The notes: a model not told the origin generated them from the letters alone. Shown: positions 1-9,330, counted from the first letter of the stretch. The stretch: DNA of 64,000 bases from Symsagittifera roscoffensis (GCF_963678635.1 NC_087062.1:11206670-11270669); one strand, 5' to 3'. Made by a program: numbers and translations.

Positions 1-380
1 GAATTTTCTATGATTTCAAGTACGGTTTTTGCTCTAACAAATTTTTTGTCTTCTAAAACTTGTAACTGTCCTAAAATGCTTTCGGTCTGTCTATTGTGTT
101 TCTCTTCTAGTATTTCGTCTTTAACACGTTCGACCGGTACTTCTTCATCGTCCGTTAACAGTTTAAGCTGTTCTTGTTGGGGCTCAACATTATCCGTAAA
201 TGTTTCCTTCGTTGCAGTAGTCTTACTAGTTTGTGGAGGTAATTGGGGTCTAAGCCGGTTAAGATAGGACATTTGAGCATTTTTATGTTTAATATTATTA
301 TCATGAAGAACACGTGCAGCATGTGGCTGCTCTTTAACATATAAATGTTTCGGAATGAGAATGAATTCTTCAGCAGTCAT
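1..380 (-). CDS. Uncharacterised protein of the virus-like cluster, C-terminus cut by window edge
   Basis: Open minus-strand frame from an ATG at 380 to the window edge, about 126 codons without a stop. The start follows the stop of the upstream gene by two bases, so both probably share one transcript. The N-terminus reads EEFILIPKHLY at residues 4-14, followed by a charged, glutamine- and glutamate-rich stretch. I remember similar short proteins beginning with an I/V-P-K-x-L-Y motif beside packaging ATPases of virus-like elements in invertebrate genomes, but know of no assigned function. No transmembrane segment is visible. The C-terminal part, and any capsid gene that might follow, lies outside the window. 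Confidence 0.6.
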   Translation of the reverse strand, partial: MTAEEFILIPKHLYVKEQPHAARVLHDNNIKHKNAQMSYLNRLRPQLPPQTSKTTATKETFTDNVEPQQEQLKLLTDDEEVPVERVKDEILEEKHNRQTESILGQLQVLEDKKFVRAKTVLEIIEN

Positions 381-382
381 CT

Positions 383-688
383 TTAAGTTGTGAGGTACTT
401 GTAACAAAAATAAAGTATTTGTCGAACTAAATGGAAGCCTTCTTTACTTAAAATAATCGCACGTTTTTTGACAGCACTGGTTTTTGGAGTTATTAAGTAT
501 TTGTATGCTGTCTCGAATCGTTCGATGTTTGCAATTTTAACGGGTACGTTTCCATTGACTACATTGAGCAAACATTCACAAATAAGTGTTATGATCTCAC
601 GATTTGAAGTTTTTCTAATTAATCTTCTTAGCTGGTCAGGTTTCAGTTGTACCATATGCCGCAGAATAGATAAGTTTTTCTTTTTCAT
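383..688 (-). CDS. Small basic protein downstream of packaging ATPase
   Basis: A 101-codon minus-strand frame overlapping the 3' end of the ATPase gene in another frame. A second Met at codon 12 (position 655) would reduce the overlap to about 20 bases and is an equally good start. The core, ITLICECLLNVVNGNVPV (residues about 34-51), fits a small protein I remember directly after this type of ATPase in invertebrate virus-like elements. The rest is lysine- and arginine-rich, with a hydrophobic, tyrosine-rich C-terminus. Function is unknown; a virion or DNA-associated structural role is a guess. The frame is intact and its stop lies three bases before the next start codon. Confidence 0.6.
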   Translation of the reverse strand: MKKKNLSILRHMVQLKPDQLRRLIRKTSNREIITLICECLLNVVNGNVPVKIANIERFETAYKYLITPKTSAVKKRAIILSKEGFHLVRQILYFCYKYLTT

Positions 689-1337
689 TTGTGATTGGAG
701 TAGTTTCTGCTTCAGATAAGGGTAAATAAAAAACTGTTGGCCCAGGTGGTGTGATATTTGAACAATATCTCAAACAATCTGATGTACGGGGGTCCAAGTC
801 GATTAGAAGATGTCCAAAAGAGTCTCTGGTAGCTAATTCGTAACAGTTTCTCAAAAATTTTGATACATTCAATTGTCTTCCTAAAAGATCTAGTTGCTGA
901 ACGTCGCGAGGCGATTTGAACAGAATGATGTGTGAAGTGTTCAAATCAATCGTACGCGACCATCGACTTTGTTGAAACAAGTTATGCTTAACATATATTA
1001 CATCTATCCCTCTATGTCTACCCGCTGTCGCTAACCTAACAAATTCCTTGTCATTATAGATGTCTTCACATGAATCATCGAAAACTAGAAGAACATTTTC
1101 TAATTTTCTCACAGATTCGAATCCGTCGAATTTCATGAACTCCACATTCACTTCGCGAGAAGACACTTTTTCTGAGAATGCAGGTTGCATCTCTTTGTAA
1201 AGATATAGAACGGTTCCAAATTTAGGGTAAAAAGTATTTCCCATCAGAAGTTTCAAAATTAACTCAGTTTTCCCGGATCCTGAAGGTCCCACTATCGCCA
1301 TAAAAATTCTTGTCGAAGTATCAATCACTTTATTCAT
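636..1337 (-). CDS. FtsK/HerA-type packaging ATPase (A32-like)
   Basis: About 233 residues. The ATG at 1337 overlaps the stop of the preceding gene as ATGA, so it is preferred to the in-frame ATG at 1409. Walker A is GPSGSGKTE, about 17-25 from this start, and Walker B is LLVFDD, about 83-88. Next comes TAGRHRGIDVIYVKHNLFQQ, the sensor-like region typical of the compact A32/Polinton-type ATPases that pump DNA into viral capsids. The length fits that family (roughly 200-270 residues). The gene lies inside a chain of overlapping minus-strand genes with a small membrane protein before it and a small basic protein after it, as expected for a morphogenesis module. No frameshift or stop breaks it. 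The family is firmly supported; the packaging role is inferred from the family. Confidence 0.85.
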   Translation of the reverse strand: MNKVIDTSTRIFMAIVGPSGSGKTELILKLLMGNTFYPKFGTVLYLYKEMQPAFSEKVSSREVNVEFMKFDGFESVRKLENVLLVFDDSCEDIYNDKEFVRLATAGRHRGIDVIYVKHNLFQQSRWSRTIDLNTSHIILFKSPRDVQQLDLLGRQLNVSKFLRNCYELATRDSFGHLLIDLDPRTSDCLRYCSNITPPGPTVFYLPLSEAETTPITNEKEKLIYSAAYGTTET

Positions 1338-1618
1338 ATTCTTGGGTTTGGTAGTACGTAACCAACCAAGCCTGATAAAATCGAAAACCAAACTGACGTT
1401 TCTTCGCAACTTAATTTAGTGAAAGAAAGTTTGAGAATGCAGAAAGTTAGTAAAATTAGAATTACTACCATTTGCGCAACAAAAACTACATCAGACCTTG
1501 GCAAAGTTACATTGTTACAAAACTTCCATGATTTTTTTTCACTGTTTGTCTCGTTATAAACAAACTCTGTTACTAATGTTGCGTCAGGTTCATCTACTGC
1601 TGTTGTTGCTTCTGACAT
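1334..1618 (-). CDS. Small two-helix membrane protein of the virus-like cluster
   Basis: 94 residues. An acidic N-terminal part carries two possible N-glycosylation sites (NET at 22, NVT at 36). A strong hydrophobic segment follows at about 43-64 (VVFVAQMVVILILLTFCIL) and a weaker one at about 76-90, ending VLPNPRI. The stop overlaps the ATPase start as ATGA, so the two are probably translated from one message by coupling or leaky scanning. I remember similar proteins with a C-E-E-T-S-x-W motif next to this ATPase in other invertebrate virus-like elements. A virion membrane or viroporin-like protein is possible, but nothing here proves it. Confidence 0.6.
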   Translation of the reverse strand: MSEATTAVDEPDATLVTEFVYNETNSEKKSWKFCNNVTLPRSDVVFVAQMVVILILLTFCILKLSFTKLSCEETSVWFSILSGLVGYVLPNPRI

Positions 1619-1690
1619 TTGAGAAACTATTTATTCTACAGACTGTGTTAGACTTTTTCTCTCTGTGAATGAAGCTTGTAAAAAATTAAA

Positions 1691-1987
1691 TTACTTTTGA
1701 GAACAGTAAAAAATTTCATAACGTGTGAAATCTCTATCATTTATGTCATGCATTTCTAAAACAAAGTTTGCTGGGATATTTGCAGTTTTTTTGTAGTACA
1801 TTATTTTCTTCACAGTATCCTCTTTCACAATCGTCTTAATCTCATCTGGCAATTCACTGCTGTTTAGATCCATCTGAACTCCTGGCTGAAGTGTGGGTAC
1901 TAAGACTAGTTCGGGAAGATATACTCCTCGCTTGCTGGCTAACATTTCTGATAAACTTGAATCTCTGGAAGTATACAAATTGATCAA
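1691..1987 (-). CDS. Uncharacterised small protein of the virus-like cluster
   Basis: A 98-codon frame. Later in-frame Met codons at 1945 and 1873 exist; the last would leave 61 residues (from MDLNSSELPDEI) and only about 20 bases of overlap with the upstream gene, and may be the true start. The C-terminal half has alternating charged and hydrophobic residues ending FTRYEIFYCSQK. I do not recognise a family. It sits in the collinear chain of overlapping genes, separated by about 70 bases from the membrane-protein gene, and is unbroken. Confidence 0.45.
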   Translation of the reverse strand: MINLYTSRDSSLSEMLASKRGVYLPELVLVPTLQPGVQMDLNSSELPDEIKTIVKEDTVKKIMYYKKTANIPANFVLEMHDINDRDFTRYEIFYCSQK

Positions 1988-2195
1988 TAACTGGAAAAAA
2001 CCTCTTCAACGTAGACAACTCTTCTTCGGAAATTATTATTTGCTCCTTCCTCTGAACAATTTGGCCACTGCAATCAATACGCTCTATTCTCGTTAATGAA
2101 ATTTTAATATCACCCTCTGGAGTCATCCACGCACAAAGCATTGAATTTGGTGATAGGTATGTCTCCACTTTCGCTGATCTCTCGCTGTTGTTCAT
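1854..2195 (-). CDS. Small protein, possibly PC4-like DNA-binding fold
   Basis: 113 residues; alternative starts at Met19 (2141) and Met24 (2126) would shorten an 86-base overlap with the upstream nuclease-like gene. Residues about 28-75 alternate short beta-type strands (GDIKISLTRI, then QIIISEEELSTLKRFFPVID). This loosely resembles the strand-strand-helix pattern of PC4/Sub1-type single-strand DNA-binding coactivators. That is a weak inference from pattern only. The C-terminal 25 residues are serine/arginine-rich and probably disordered. The frame is intact within the compact minus-strand cluster. Confidence 0.45.
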   Translation of the reverse strand: MNNSERSAKVETYLSPNSMLCAWMTPEGDIKISLTRIERIDCSGQIVQRKEQIIISEEELSTLKRFFPVIDQFVYFQRFKFIRNVSQQARSISSRTSLSTHTSARSSDGSKQQ

Positions 2196-2679
2196 TTTTC
2201 AACCAATCATAAAAAACCTTGGTTTTCTTCAGGGCACAATGATTCCTGGAGTTGTAATGTGGAATATGTTTATTGCAACTTGGATAACTTTTAAAATATA
2301 AGTTTTCAACCCGAGGACAGCCCAAATCATCTAGGTTTTCAATCTTTCGGTCCAAGTACTTGGCCAAAAATTCTGTCTTTTCTTTTCCTTTAGCGTAAAA
2401 AACGGCACCGGGATTTCTCAGCACAAAACTCTGAAGTATTTGATTCAAGTTTATATAAGGATAATCACCGTTTTCCCAATGGAGACCGTGTAAATAATTT
2501 GTTAACCAGTTGTAAGCTTTTTGTTCAAGCTTTGGTAGTATATTGAAATTCACTGGAGGTAGAAAAATGAGTCGATCGCTGTAGTCTGAAGTTGTTATTG
2601 CTAATTCTTTAACCACAAAGGCGTTTTTCTTGTAACGAAAGCCTTCCACGTCAAGCAGAACTGATCTCTCGCCTAGCAT
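2110..2679 (-). CDS. Putative RNase H-fold nuclease-like protein (DVEGF/KELAI type)
   Basis: 189 residues. The N-terminus reads SVLLDVEGFRYKKNAFVVKE (residues 6-25): an acidic motif on a first beta strand, then a second strand, as at the start of DEDD/RNase H-fold 3'-5' exonucleases. Further on come WLTNYLHGLHWENGDYPY and a Cys/His-containing stretch around FKSYPSCNKHIPHYNSRNH. I remember many uncharacterised invertebrate transposon- or virus-associated proteins with a D-x-x-G-F and V-K-E-(L/I)-A motif near the N-terminus. Nuclease function is inferred from that pattern, and not all catalytic acids can be placed. The ATG overlaps the stop of the upstream gene by seven bases. No lesions. Confidence 0.5.
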   Translation of the reverse strand: MLGERSVLLDVEGFRYKKNAFVVKELAITTSDYSDRLIFLPPVNFNILPKLEQKAYNWLTNYLHGLHWENGDYPYINLNQILQSFVLRNPGAVFYAKGKEKTEFLAKYLDRKIENLDDLGCPRVENLYFKSYPSCNKHIPHYNSRNHCALKKTKVFYDWLKNEQQREISESGDIPITKFNALCVDDSRG

Positions 2680-3107
2680 TCTAGTAAATGATAAACTTCT
2701 GGTTTTTTCAACTTAATGAAAAGGCAGAACGCTATTCCACTCAAATGTCCCAATAAGCTGTTGTTACAGTTCCAGGGCAACATGTAACAGTACGTGGGAC
2801 CCTGTTGATAAAATTCGTGTATAAATCCGGCCGCATTGTGCAAAATAGCGTGCAATCGTAAAACTTTGGAATTTTTCAAGTATTTGTCCAAGGAAGAGTT
2901 ATCAATACCAATCAAGCCACCATAAGGTCTCAACTTAATTAAAATGTCGTAGTTAAGGTTATCAGAACTAACAAAAAACAGAGAACATGCAGCTAGAAAA
3001 TAATTGCGTCGGTTAGAATTATCAGGATAAGTTTGTTTCAAAGACGTATAAATTTCGTGAATTATTTTCAAATCAATAGGAGTTACTCTGCTTTTTTGCA
3101 ATTTCAT
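2673..3107 (-). CDS. Uncharacterised protein of the virus-like cluster
   Basis: 144 residues, mostly helical in appearance, with a hydrophobic C-terminal half (LLGHLSGIAFCLFIKL) that may be a buried helix or membrane contact. Four cysteines are spread through the protein with no clear metal-binding spacing. It overlaps the preceding gene by 35 bases and the nuclease-like gene by seven, each in a different frame, so its coordinates are well constrained. I do not recognise the family. The unbroken frame between two other intact genes is the main evidence that it is real. Confidence 0.5.
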   Translation of the reverse strand: MKLQKSRVTPIDLKIIHEIYTSLKQTYPDNSNRRNYFLAACSLFFVSSDNLNYDILIKLRPYGGLIGIDNSSLDKYLKNSKVLRLHAILHNAAGFIHEFYQQGPTYCYMLPWNCNNSLLGHLSGIAFCLFIKLKKPEVYHLLEC

Positions 3108-3642
3108 TATTTATTTTTTCCAACACCTCTCCAACCTGCTGAATTTCAAGCCAGTGGAAATAAAAGTGACCTTGCAAATACCATTTAGTCTCATTAAGAT
3201 AACGGTGGTAAATAATTAAATAAACCACCGGAAGTTTTTTGTATTTTGATAGCTTGTTGAAACATAGACGGATTTTTCTCTCCAAGTCTTTATCAACCCT
3301 TTTTGAGGTAAAATCAAACGAATAGTCGAATACGTTTTCATAATCAGCAAAATTCAAATCGCTCACAGTACCATACTGTTGTTTTGTAGAAATGCACCAA
3401 GAGATTTGTTGAAGCTCACTCAAATAAAATTGTTCTTTGAAAATTAACTCGTATTCTTTCTTTGAAATTTCCTTTGCCCTTTCGAGGGAGACGACGTAGC
3501 GTTCATTACAAAATTTGAAAAATGAGTTTTTTTCCGCGGTTGAAAACACTCTTAATTGTAAATGTTCATTATCAATATCTTCAGTACACCAAGTTCCCTC
3601 TAATTTCATTTTTCTTATTTCAAAATTTGTCAAATTTATCAT
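3073..3642 (-). CDS. Uncharacterised protein, first gene of the virus-like cluster
   Basis: 189 residues; Met12 (position 3609) is an alternative start. The sequence is rich in aromatic and charged residues (for example LPVVYLIIYHRYLNETKWYL, residues about 138-157) and has no motif I can name. It is the most upstream gene of the minus-strand chain. Its 3' end overlaps the next gene by 35 bases. A TATATAA sequence lies about 140 bases upstream on the same strand and could serve as promoter. The frame has no stops; a viral or transposon accessory protein is likely but the function is unknown. Confidence 0.5.
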   Translation of the reverse strand: MINLTNFEIRKMKLEGTWCTEDIDNEHLQLRVFSTAEKNSFFKFCNERYVVSLERAKEISKKEYELIFKEQFYLSELQQISWCISTKQQYGTVSDLNFADYENVFDYSFDFTSKRVDKDLERKIRLCFNKLSKYKKLPVVYLIIYHRYLNETKWYLQGHFYFHWLEIQQVGEVLEKINNEIAKKQSNSY

Positions 3643-3780
3643 TTGGTATATTTTGCCCAGAAACGGCCGCCGCCTTTTGAGATTAATTTCAATTTACTGC
3701 CTTTTCACCATAAAGTTAAGGAATTAGTTTACTGCTGCCAACAGTTAAGCTACGCTGCCAAAATGGCCGGCGAATTTTTA

Positions 3781-3787
3781 TTATATA
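3781..3787 (-). promoter_or_regulatory. Candidate TATA box for the minus-strand gene cluster
   Basis: TATATAA on the minus strand, about 140 bases upstream of the first ATG of the cluster (3642), next to GC-rich patches (CGCCGGCC, GGCGGCGGCC) that stand out in AT-rich surroundings. The position suits a promoter for a polycistronic message, but TATA-like words are common in DNA of this composition. Confidence 0.25.
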
Positions 3788-3933
3788 CCATAAAAGTCAA
3801 TTCCCCGTTCACTAACAAATTTCAACTAGGTCGAAAGTTCATTTACCCTAAACAAACATAACAATTAATATGATTCATATAATTAATCAGGACCAATAAT
3901 TAGGACCCCAAAATTTGGAATTAGAAAGATTTT

Positions 3934-4143
3934 TGTATCGTGTCCCTTGTTGTTAAGCTAAACTTAGCAAGATCCTAAGTAGGGGGTCTTCTGCTTTTTG
4001 GGTGGAAAATCTCTTTCGTTTACAAAATCCTAGGATGAGGGTCCTCCAAAAAATTAAGGACCCCTTTCCTAGGATTTTGCTTTACGTGAGGACCCCCCCC
4101 CCCCTTAGGAAGGACCCCCCCTTAGGATCCGGGACACGATACA
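3934..4143. repeat. Short foldback element (MITE-like) with TGTATCGTGTCCC ends
   Basis: A 13-base perfect inverted repeat, TGTATCGTGTCCC at 3934-3946 and its complement at 4131-4143, encloses about 180 bases that are themselves imperfectly palindromic (GATCCTAAG..GGGG words facing CCCC..CTTAGGATC; CAAAATCCTAGGA facing TCCTAGGATTTTG). It contains long C runs. I see no clear target-site duplication, so superfamily assignment is open. No coding potential. Confidence 0.5.
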
Positions 4144-4694
4144 ATACTACTGACTTCAAAGAGTATATATCGGAGTATCAATAAACAACGGAATCATCTC
4201 TTGACTTTGCAAAATGTGATATAATTTTTATTTCAAAATGAGCTAAAATGGTTCCTGACTTGATAGCATCCACATTTTCCAAAATCAATCGATGAATTCG
4301 TTGTTTAATGGTACTGTGATGTTTTTTCTTTGACTTTGTCTCTGATCAATGCAAAAGTGCCACTCTGCATAACCTGATGCAGAATATGAACACCTCTGAA
4401 AAATTACTGAAACACAACTGACGTGCACTGCAAAACTGACCCAAATAGTTGTTTACAATCAAATAGTAAAATTGAAAGCTGAAAATGTATAAAAAATAGG
4501 GCAAAAACCTAAATTTTAGTACGAGTATCGACGTCATGAAAGTACATGAAGTTCCTACGTGTAACTTCTTTTCGTTAATTTTCTGCGCATTTGATTTGAT
4601 TTGATTTGATTTGATTCCAGTTTGGTCAAAACTCTGGTCAAATTTATTTATATGGGCGAACTTTTCTAGCAGAAAATTGAGGGAGTGTTATTTT

Positions 4695-6500
4695 CATTCA
4701 AAGATGAGTCTTGATATGAGCAGTCTTGTTTTCTAGACCATTTTTGACAACCAAGTAGGGAAGATTTGACGCAGATATTTGTGCAACATTGCAGATTTTG
4801 ACTTGCTGGGTTTATAATTGAGAAACGAGTCGCAAAATTATTTCAAATGGTCATTTTTTCCAACTCATATAAGACGGTTCATATGTTTTTATGTAAGCGT
4901 CTCCTCGTATGATACCCCTAAGAACTCCCAAATCTGAAAAAAAAAAACGTAGCAAAATCATACATGCATATACCAAAACTGCTTGTATATCAGGGCAAAG
5001 ACCTGGTTTTTCCGACAGCCCCTTAACTGCCCGGGTTGACCTCCATAGACCAAAAATGCTACTCATACAAATCCATAAACTAAGTCTATGAAAAAAAAAT
5101 TTATCATACAAATTTCATACATTTTGCTAAAACGGTTTCATCGAACTTTCAAAGAAATTTTATCTTGTTTTGGCATAAAAGTCGGTGTATCGTACTAAAT
5201 AAAAAAAGATAACTTTTTGTCAAAAATAAGCTAATTATACAATTTCCAAATATGGAAATTGTATGACTAGCAGTTTTTGGATGGCGACAACAAAATTTTT
5301 TTTCGAGTAATGATATGGGTCCCAAAATTTTTTTTTCAAACACAAATTCGAATTTTGTACTTAATTAAACATTATCCAAAAAACATTTTTGAATGCAAAA
5401 TTTAACTTTTTGTATGCATAACGTAATCCTGGTTACACAAAAATTGGATTTTTTCCGTTTCTCTGAATAACATTTTTTCAAGGCTAAATTTTCCTATATT
5501 GTATGGCATGCTTATGTATGCCTTGATCAGTGTCTGATTCGTTAAAAGTTCAAGGTTTAAAAATAATCATCTTTGAAAATTTTTGCCAAAAGCTTGATGA
5601 TTTTAGTATATGATTTGTGTAAGAAAACTTTTATACCCTTCTGGTTATTTTCAATGCATTGTAAATGCAAAACAATCAAATCCTTGGTGACTCTAGTTTG
5701 AGTAAATCAGTTGTAATCGGTCACGAACACATCTCAAAAATTTTAAGATATTGATTTTAAAAAAATCATAATTTTTTTTTGATTTATGGGAGAATGCTAT
5801 TCATACAATTTTCATAAATGAAAAACCACTAATCATAATTTTCTGTACTTCTCATTATGGAATTGCATGAAAAGTGTATGGCTAGCATTTTTCCATATAT
5901 GAAATGTATGATTAGCATTGTGGTCAACCCGGGTGGTATCGAAAAAAACTACAAATTTGAATAGCCAATTTATCAAAGATTTGGACTAAATCTGTTTTGC
6001 CGCAGTTCTTATCCATTGCAAGTTAAAACTAACCCGCCTCGTTCATTTTTGAAACAACTATGAATGTGGGATAACTCAGCGGCATAAATTTGGGATACCA
6101 CCTGTTACACTTAAGCTTCTCATACATCTGGAAAAAATAAAAACAATAGTTTTTTTCAATTTTCAAAAACTTTCATTGGAACTAATCTTCGAAACTAATT
6201 TCGATAAAAGTCTGTGACAATAGAATACAATTTTTTTAAATTTTTTTTTCCTGTTTTCAAGTTTCAGTTTTTCCAGGTTTAAGGATACCAGGAGACGCTT
6301 ACATAAAAAGATATGAACCGCCATATACGAGTGGGAAAAATTGACCCTCTGAAGCAATTTCGCGACTCTTTTTTCAGGGTTAAGCCCAGGACCCCAAGAT
6401 CTGCAATTTGATGAAATATCTGCGTCAAGAAGTTTTAATTTGGTTGTCAAATTTGGTTTCTGTCGTCTTTTGCTAAAATAGTAGTCGACTTTCACAAGAC
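4695..6500. repeat. Long diverged foldback element, no gene
   Basis: The stretch around 4740-4915 reappears in inverted, diverged form around 6290-6470: GACGCAGATATTT, then GAGTCGC, then CGGTTCATAT, then ATGTAAGCGTCTCCT occur in the same order on opposite strands. A second inverted pair lies inside (CCCGGGTTGACC near 5030 against GGTCAACCCGGGTGG near 5925). The whole is a foldback of about 1.8 kb with arms diverged by many substitutions, probably an old non-autonomous DNA transposon. Exact termini and target duplication are not discernible. Short open frames inside are not convincing. Confidence 0.5.
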
Positions 6501-8596
6501 GCGAAAAAAGTATTTAAAAAAATGGCATGTTTTTTGCCACAATTTTGAAACTCTACATGGTCCCTATGATCACCTAGATTGCTGTAAGGAAGCAAAAAAT
6601 GGGGTAGGTGCAAGGAGAATGATATTTTGCAGTCGAAACAAGTAAGTAATTTAACAATTTTTGTACAGAAAGTTGCAAACTTTCAGCTTCGTTTTATATG
6701 TGAAAATTTTCTCAAATCGTCCTTCAACAATGTTTGATTTTTTGGCAAATACATTCTTAAATTCGTCTCAAACGAAAGTTTTGAGTTATGTCAAATTGTC
6801 GTCGTCATCCTTGGACTTCAAATTCGTTGAGTTTCTGAAGTGACCAAACTTTTCAGGCCACTCAAAATAGGACAACTTACACTCAGACAAAAGACCTTTC
6901 TGGCTTAGTGTCTTGTTTTCAGCTAGACCGTGATTATTTATGGGCTCACCACTAGAGGCGCACTTGGCAGAAATTGTTTTTGTCTGTCCGTTGGAGGCGC
7001 TATCAACGTTGTTGAATCGGTAATGGCGTGTTTAGATTTGGGGTTACCTATGGAATAGGTTTCTAGTCAAAAGTTGAACATTCGACATAGGTGTGAAATT
7101 TTTAGTGGAAGGGGAAAGCGACTGATGCGGGAATTGTTTGGCGCGATGTTTGAGTTCAAGAATGGCTGGCGAGCAAAGTTTGCTGTCGTAAAAAAGATTA
7201 ATGGTTGATGAGTGGTTGGAATTGAACTTGTAGGGATATAAGAACCATGCTACGGGAACAGAAGAGCTACTTAAGAGAAAAAAAATCTGAAAAATAACCT
7301 AACCAGGAAAACTAAGAGTTAGAAAGTTTTGTAAAATACAAGTAATACTCATCTGTTGTCATATAAGCAAATCTACGTTTTTGTTCCGACTTTCGATACG
7401 AAAGTAGCGGAATATTTGTGCTCGGGGTGGGTTTTTTTCTTCAGACAAATTTCGACTTTTTAACTAGCCATTTTTGACGGAATTTTTTTATTATCATTCA
7501 AAAGATACTGTTATCCTGAGCTTAAATTTGAAAAGATATTTCACCTGTGATTATTTTTCGTAAAGTTACGGGGGTTTGAAGATTGCCATTTTGGCCAATT
7601 TGTGACAATTAACGCTCGATATATTTTGCACTAATAACGCGTAAGCGGAGAGTTAATCCGTCTTAGAAATCGTTCCAAATTGGTAAAAAGAAGCTTATTT
7701 GACATAATTGGTTTGTTACAAGGAGCGAAATATATCCTTTTGTACTTCAGATGGCGTGTGGGGGGATGATTTTCATAAAAAGTTTCAAATTTCATTTTGT
7801 TTTATTACCTTTAATTTTTTAATGTTACTACTGCTCTATAAACCTTTAAAGGCAGTCGGAACATTCAGGGCTTTGCCCTGATACGAGCAGTTTTGTTCTA
7901 ATTTGCACTTGACAAGTTATCGACAAATTTAAAGTTGCAAAATCAACCCCGAATTAAAATTAAACATTTTATGTAAAAGAATGTTAGAGAGTAGATTAAT
8001 TAGAGTTTAAAAATAAATTAAGTTTTCGCATCGTTTGCTTTTGTTTTTATTATTAATTGTTTGGTTACATTAAATGTTAAATTTATGCTTGAAAATTATG
8101 ACCAAAAAATTGAGTGTCTCTTGATGTTGTATAGTACCAAAAACTTCAATTTATGTAATTTTGTCACTATTTTTTCCTCGAAACTGCTATTAGTCGTTTC
8201 GAGGTAAGAGCGTTTTCACAAATAATCTATGCTTCATCTATGAATCATTGATTACATCCTGTCAAATGAAAAAATTTTTCTGTTAGAAACATTTTGCGTA
8301 ATGTTTTGTCGTCTGAACACTTTATCGGCTTCCAGTAGTTTTTGTCTCCTACATTTTTTTGTTTAAAGCCGAAAAGTTGGGTATATCGCCCGTTTATTGT
8401 TCCGACTTTCGAAGAAAACGGAATTTTTATGCTCGGTGTGGTTTTTTTATTCAGTCAATTTTCACCGATCGAAATCAACAGATTTTCAACAGAAACTTTC
8501 TATGCCTCATTGATTTGTTTGTTATTTTGTCTTCAATAAAGTCATGTAAGGCTTACATGGTTAAATCAAGAGAAACAAAATTTCAACCGATTAGTA
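6501..8596. other. Gene-free stretch with dispersed repeat pieces
   Basis: No convincing coding region. Two features stand out. The segment 7457-7640 has a diverged inverted relative at about 27900-28090, sharing words such as TTTTTCGTAAAGT and AACTAGCCA in matching order. A short direct repeat (TGTTCCGACTTTCGA..CGGAAT..TGCTCGG) occurs at about 7382 and again at about 8398. Both suggest old interspersed repeats. Codon-like organisation is absent. Confidence 0.5.
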
Positions 8597-9330
8597 CAGT
8601 GCTGATTTAAATTATCCGGACAAAACAAACAAAACTTGAATTTTCAAACGCGTTTTTCTCAAACTGGGTTAACATTAGACAAAACGTGAAGAGAACAAGA
8701 GTTTCTCAGAATTTCACCAGAATTAAAATGGTGCCATTTTTTCTCCGAAATTCTTAACAAAAATTTTACCCCAAAAATGGGTCAATTTGGCTTTTTTCAA
8801 ATAATCAAAAATTACGCTGGAACTACTTTGTTAATTGATACAAAAATTATATCACAGGAAGCCTCTTACGCCGCTCAACAAAGTTTAACAAGGGTCAAAT
8901 CTCCAAAAATTTGCGCAAATTGTTTAAAATTTATTTTTTAACAGAGATTTTGGGTTTTATATAGTAAAAATCAAATTTATTGAATATCAAGTGAAAATTT
9001 TTTCTCTTATACTGGTTTTTGGAGATTTAACCATTGTTAAACTTTGTTGAGCTGCGTGAGAGGCTCTTCCTGTGATATAATTTTCGTATCAATTAACAAA
9101 GTAGTTCCAGCGTAATTTTTGATTATTTGAAAAAAGCCAAATTGACCCATTTTTGGGGTAAAAATTTTTGTTAAGAATTTCGGAGAAAAAATGGCACATT
9201 TTAATTCTGGTGAAATTCTAAGAAACTTTTGTTCTCTTCACTTTTTGTCTAATGTTAACCCAATTTGAGAAAAACGCGTTTGAAAATTCAAGTTATGTTT
9301 GTTTTGTCCGGATAATTTAAATCAGCACTG
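8597..9330. mobile_element. Foldback MITE of Tc1/mariner type with TA duplication
   Basis: Two arms of roughly 300 bases are near-perfect inverted copies of each other. The left begins CAGTGCTGATTTAAATTATC at 8597 and the right ends with its complement at 9330. TA flanks both ends (8595-8596 and 9331-9332). CAGT termini plus TA duplication are the signature of Tc1/mariner/pogo-type elements. The centre (about 8900-9010) is AT-rich and holds no transposase, so the element is non-autonomous. The arms differ by only a few substitutions, so it is not very old. Confidence 0.8.
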
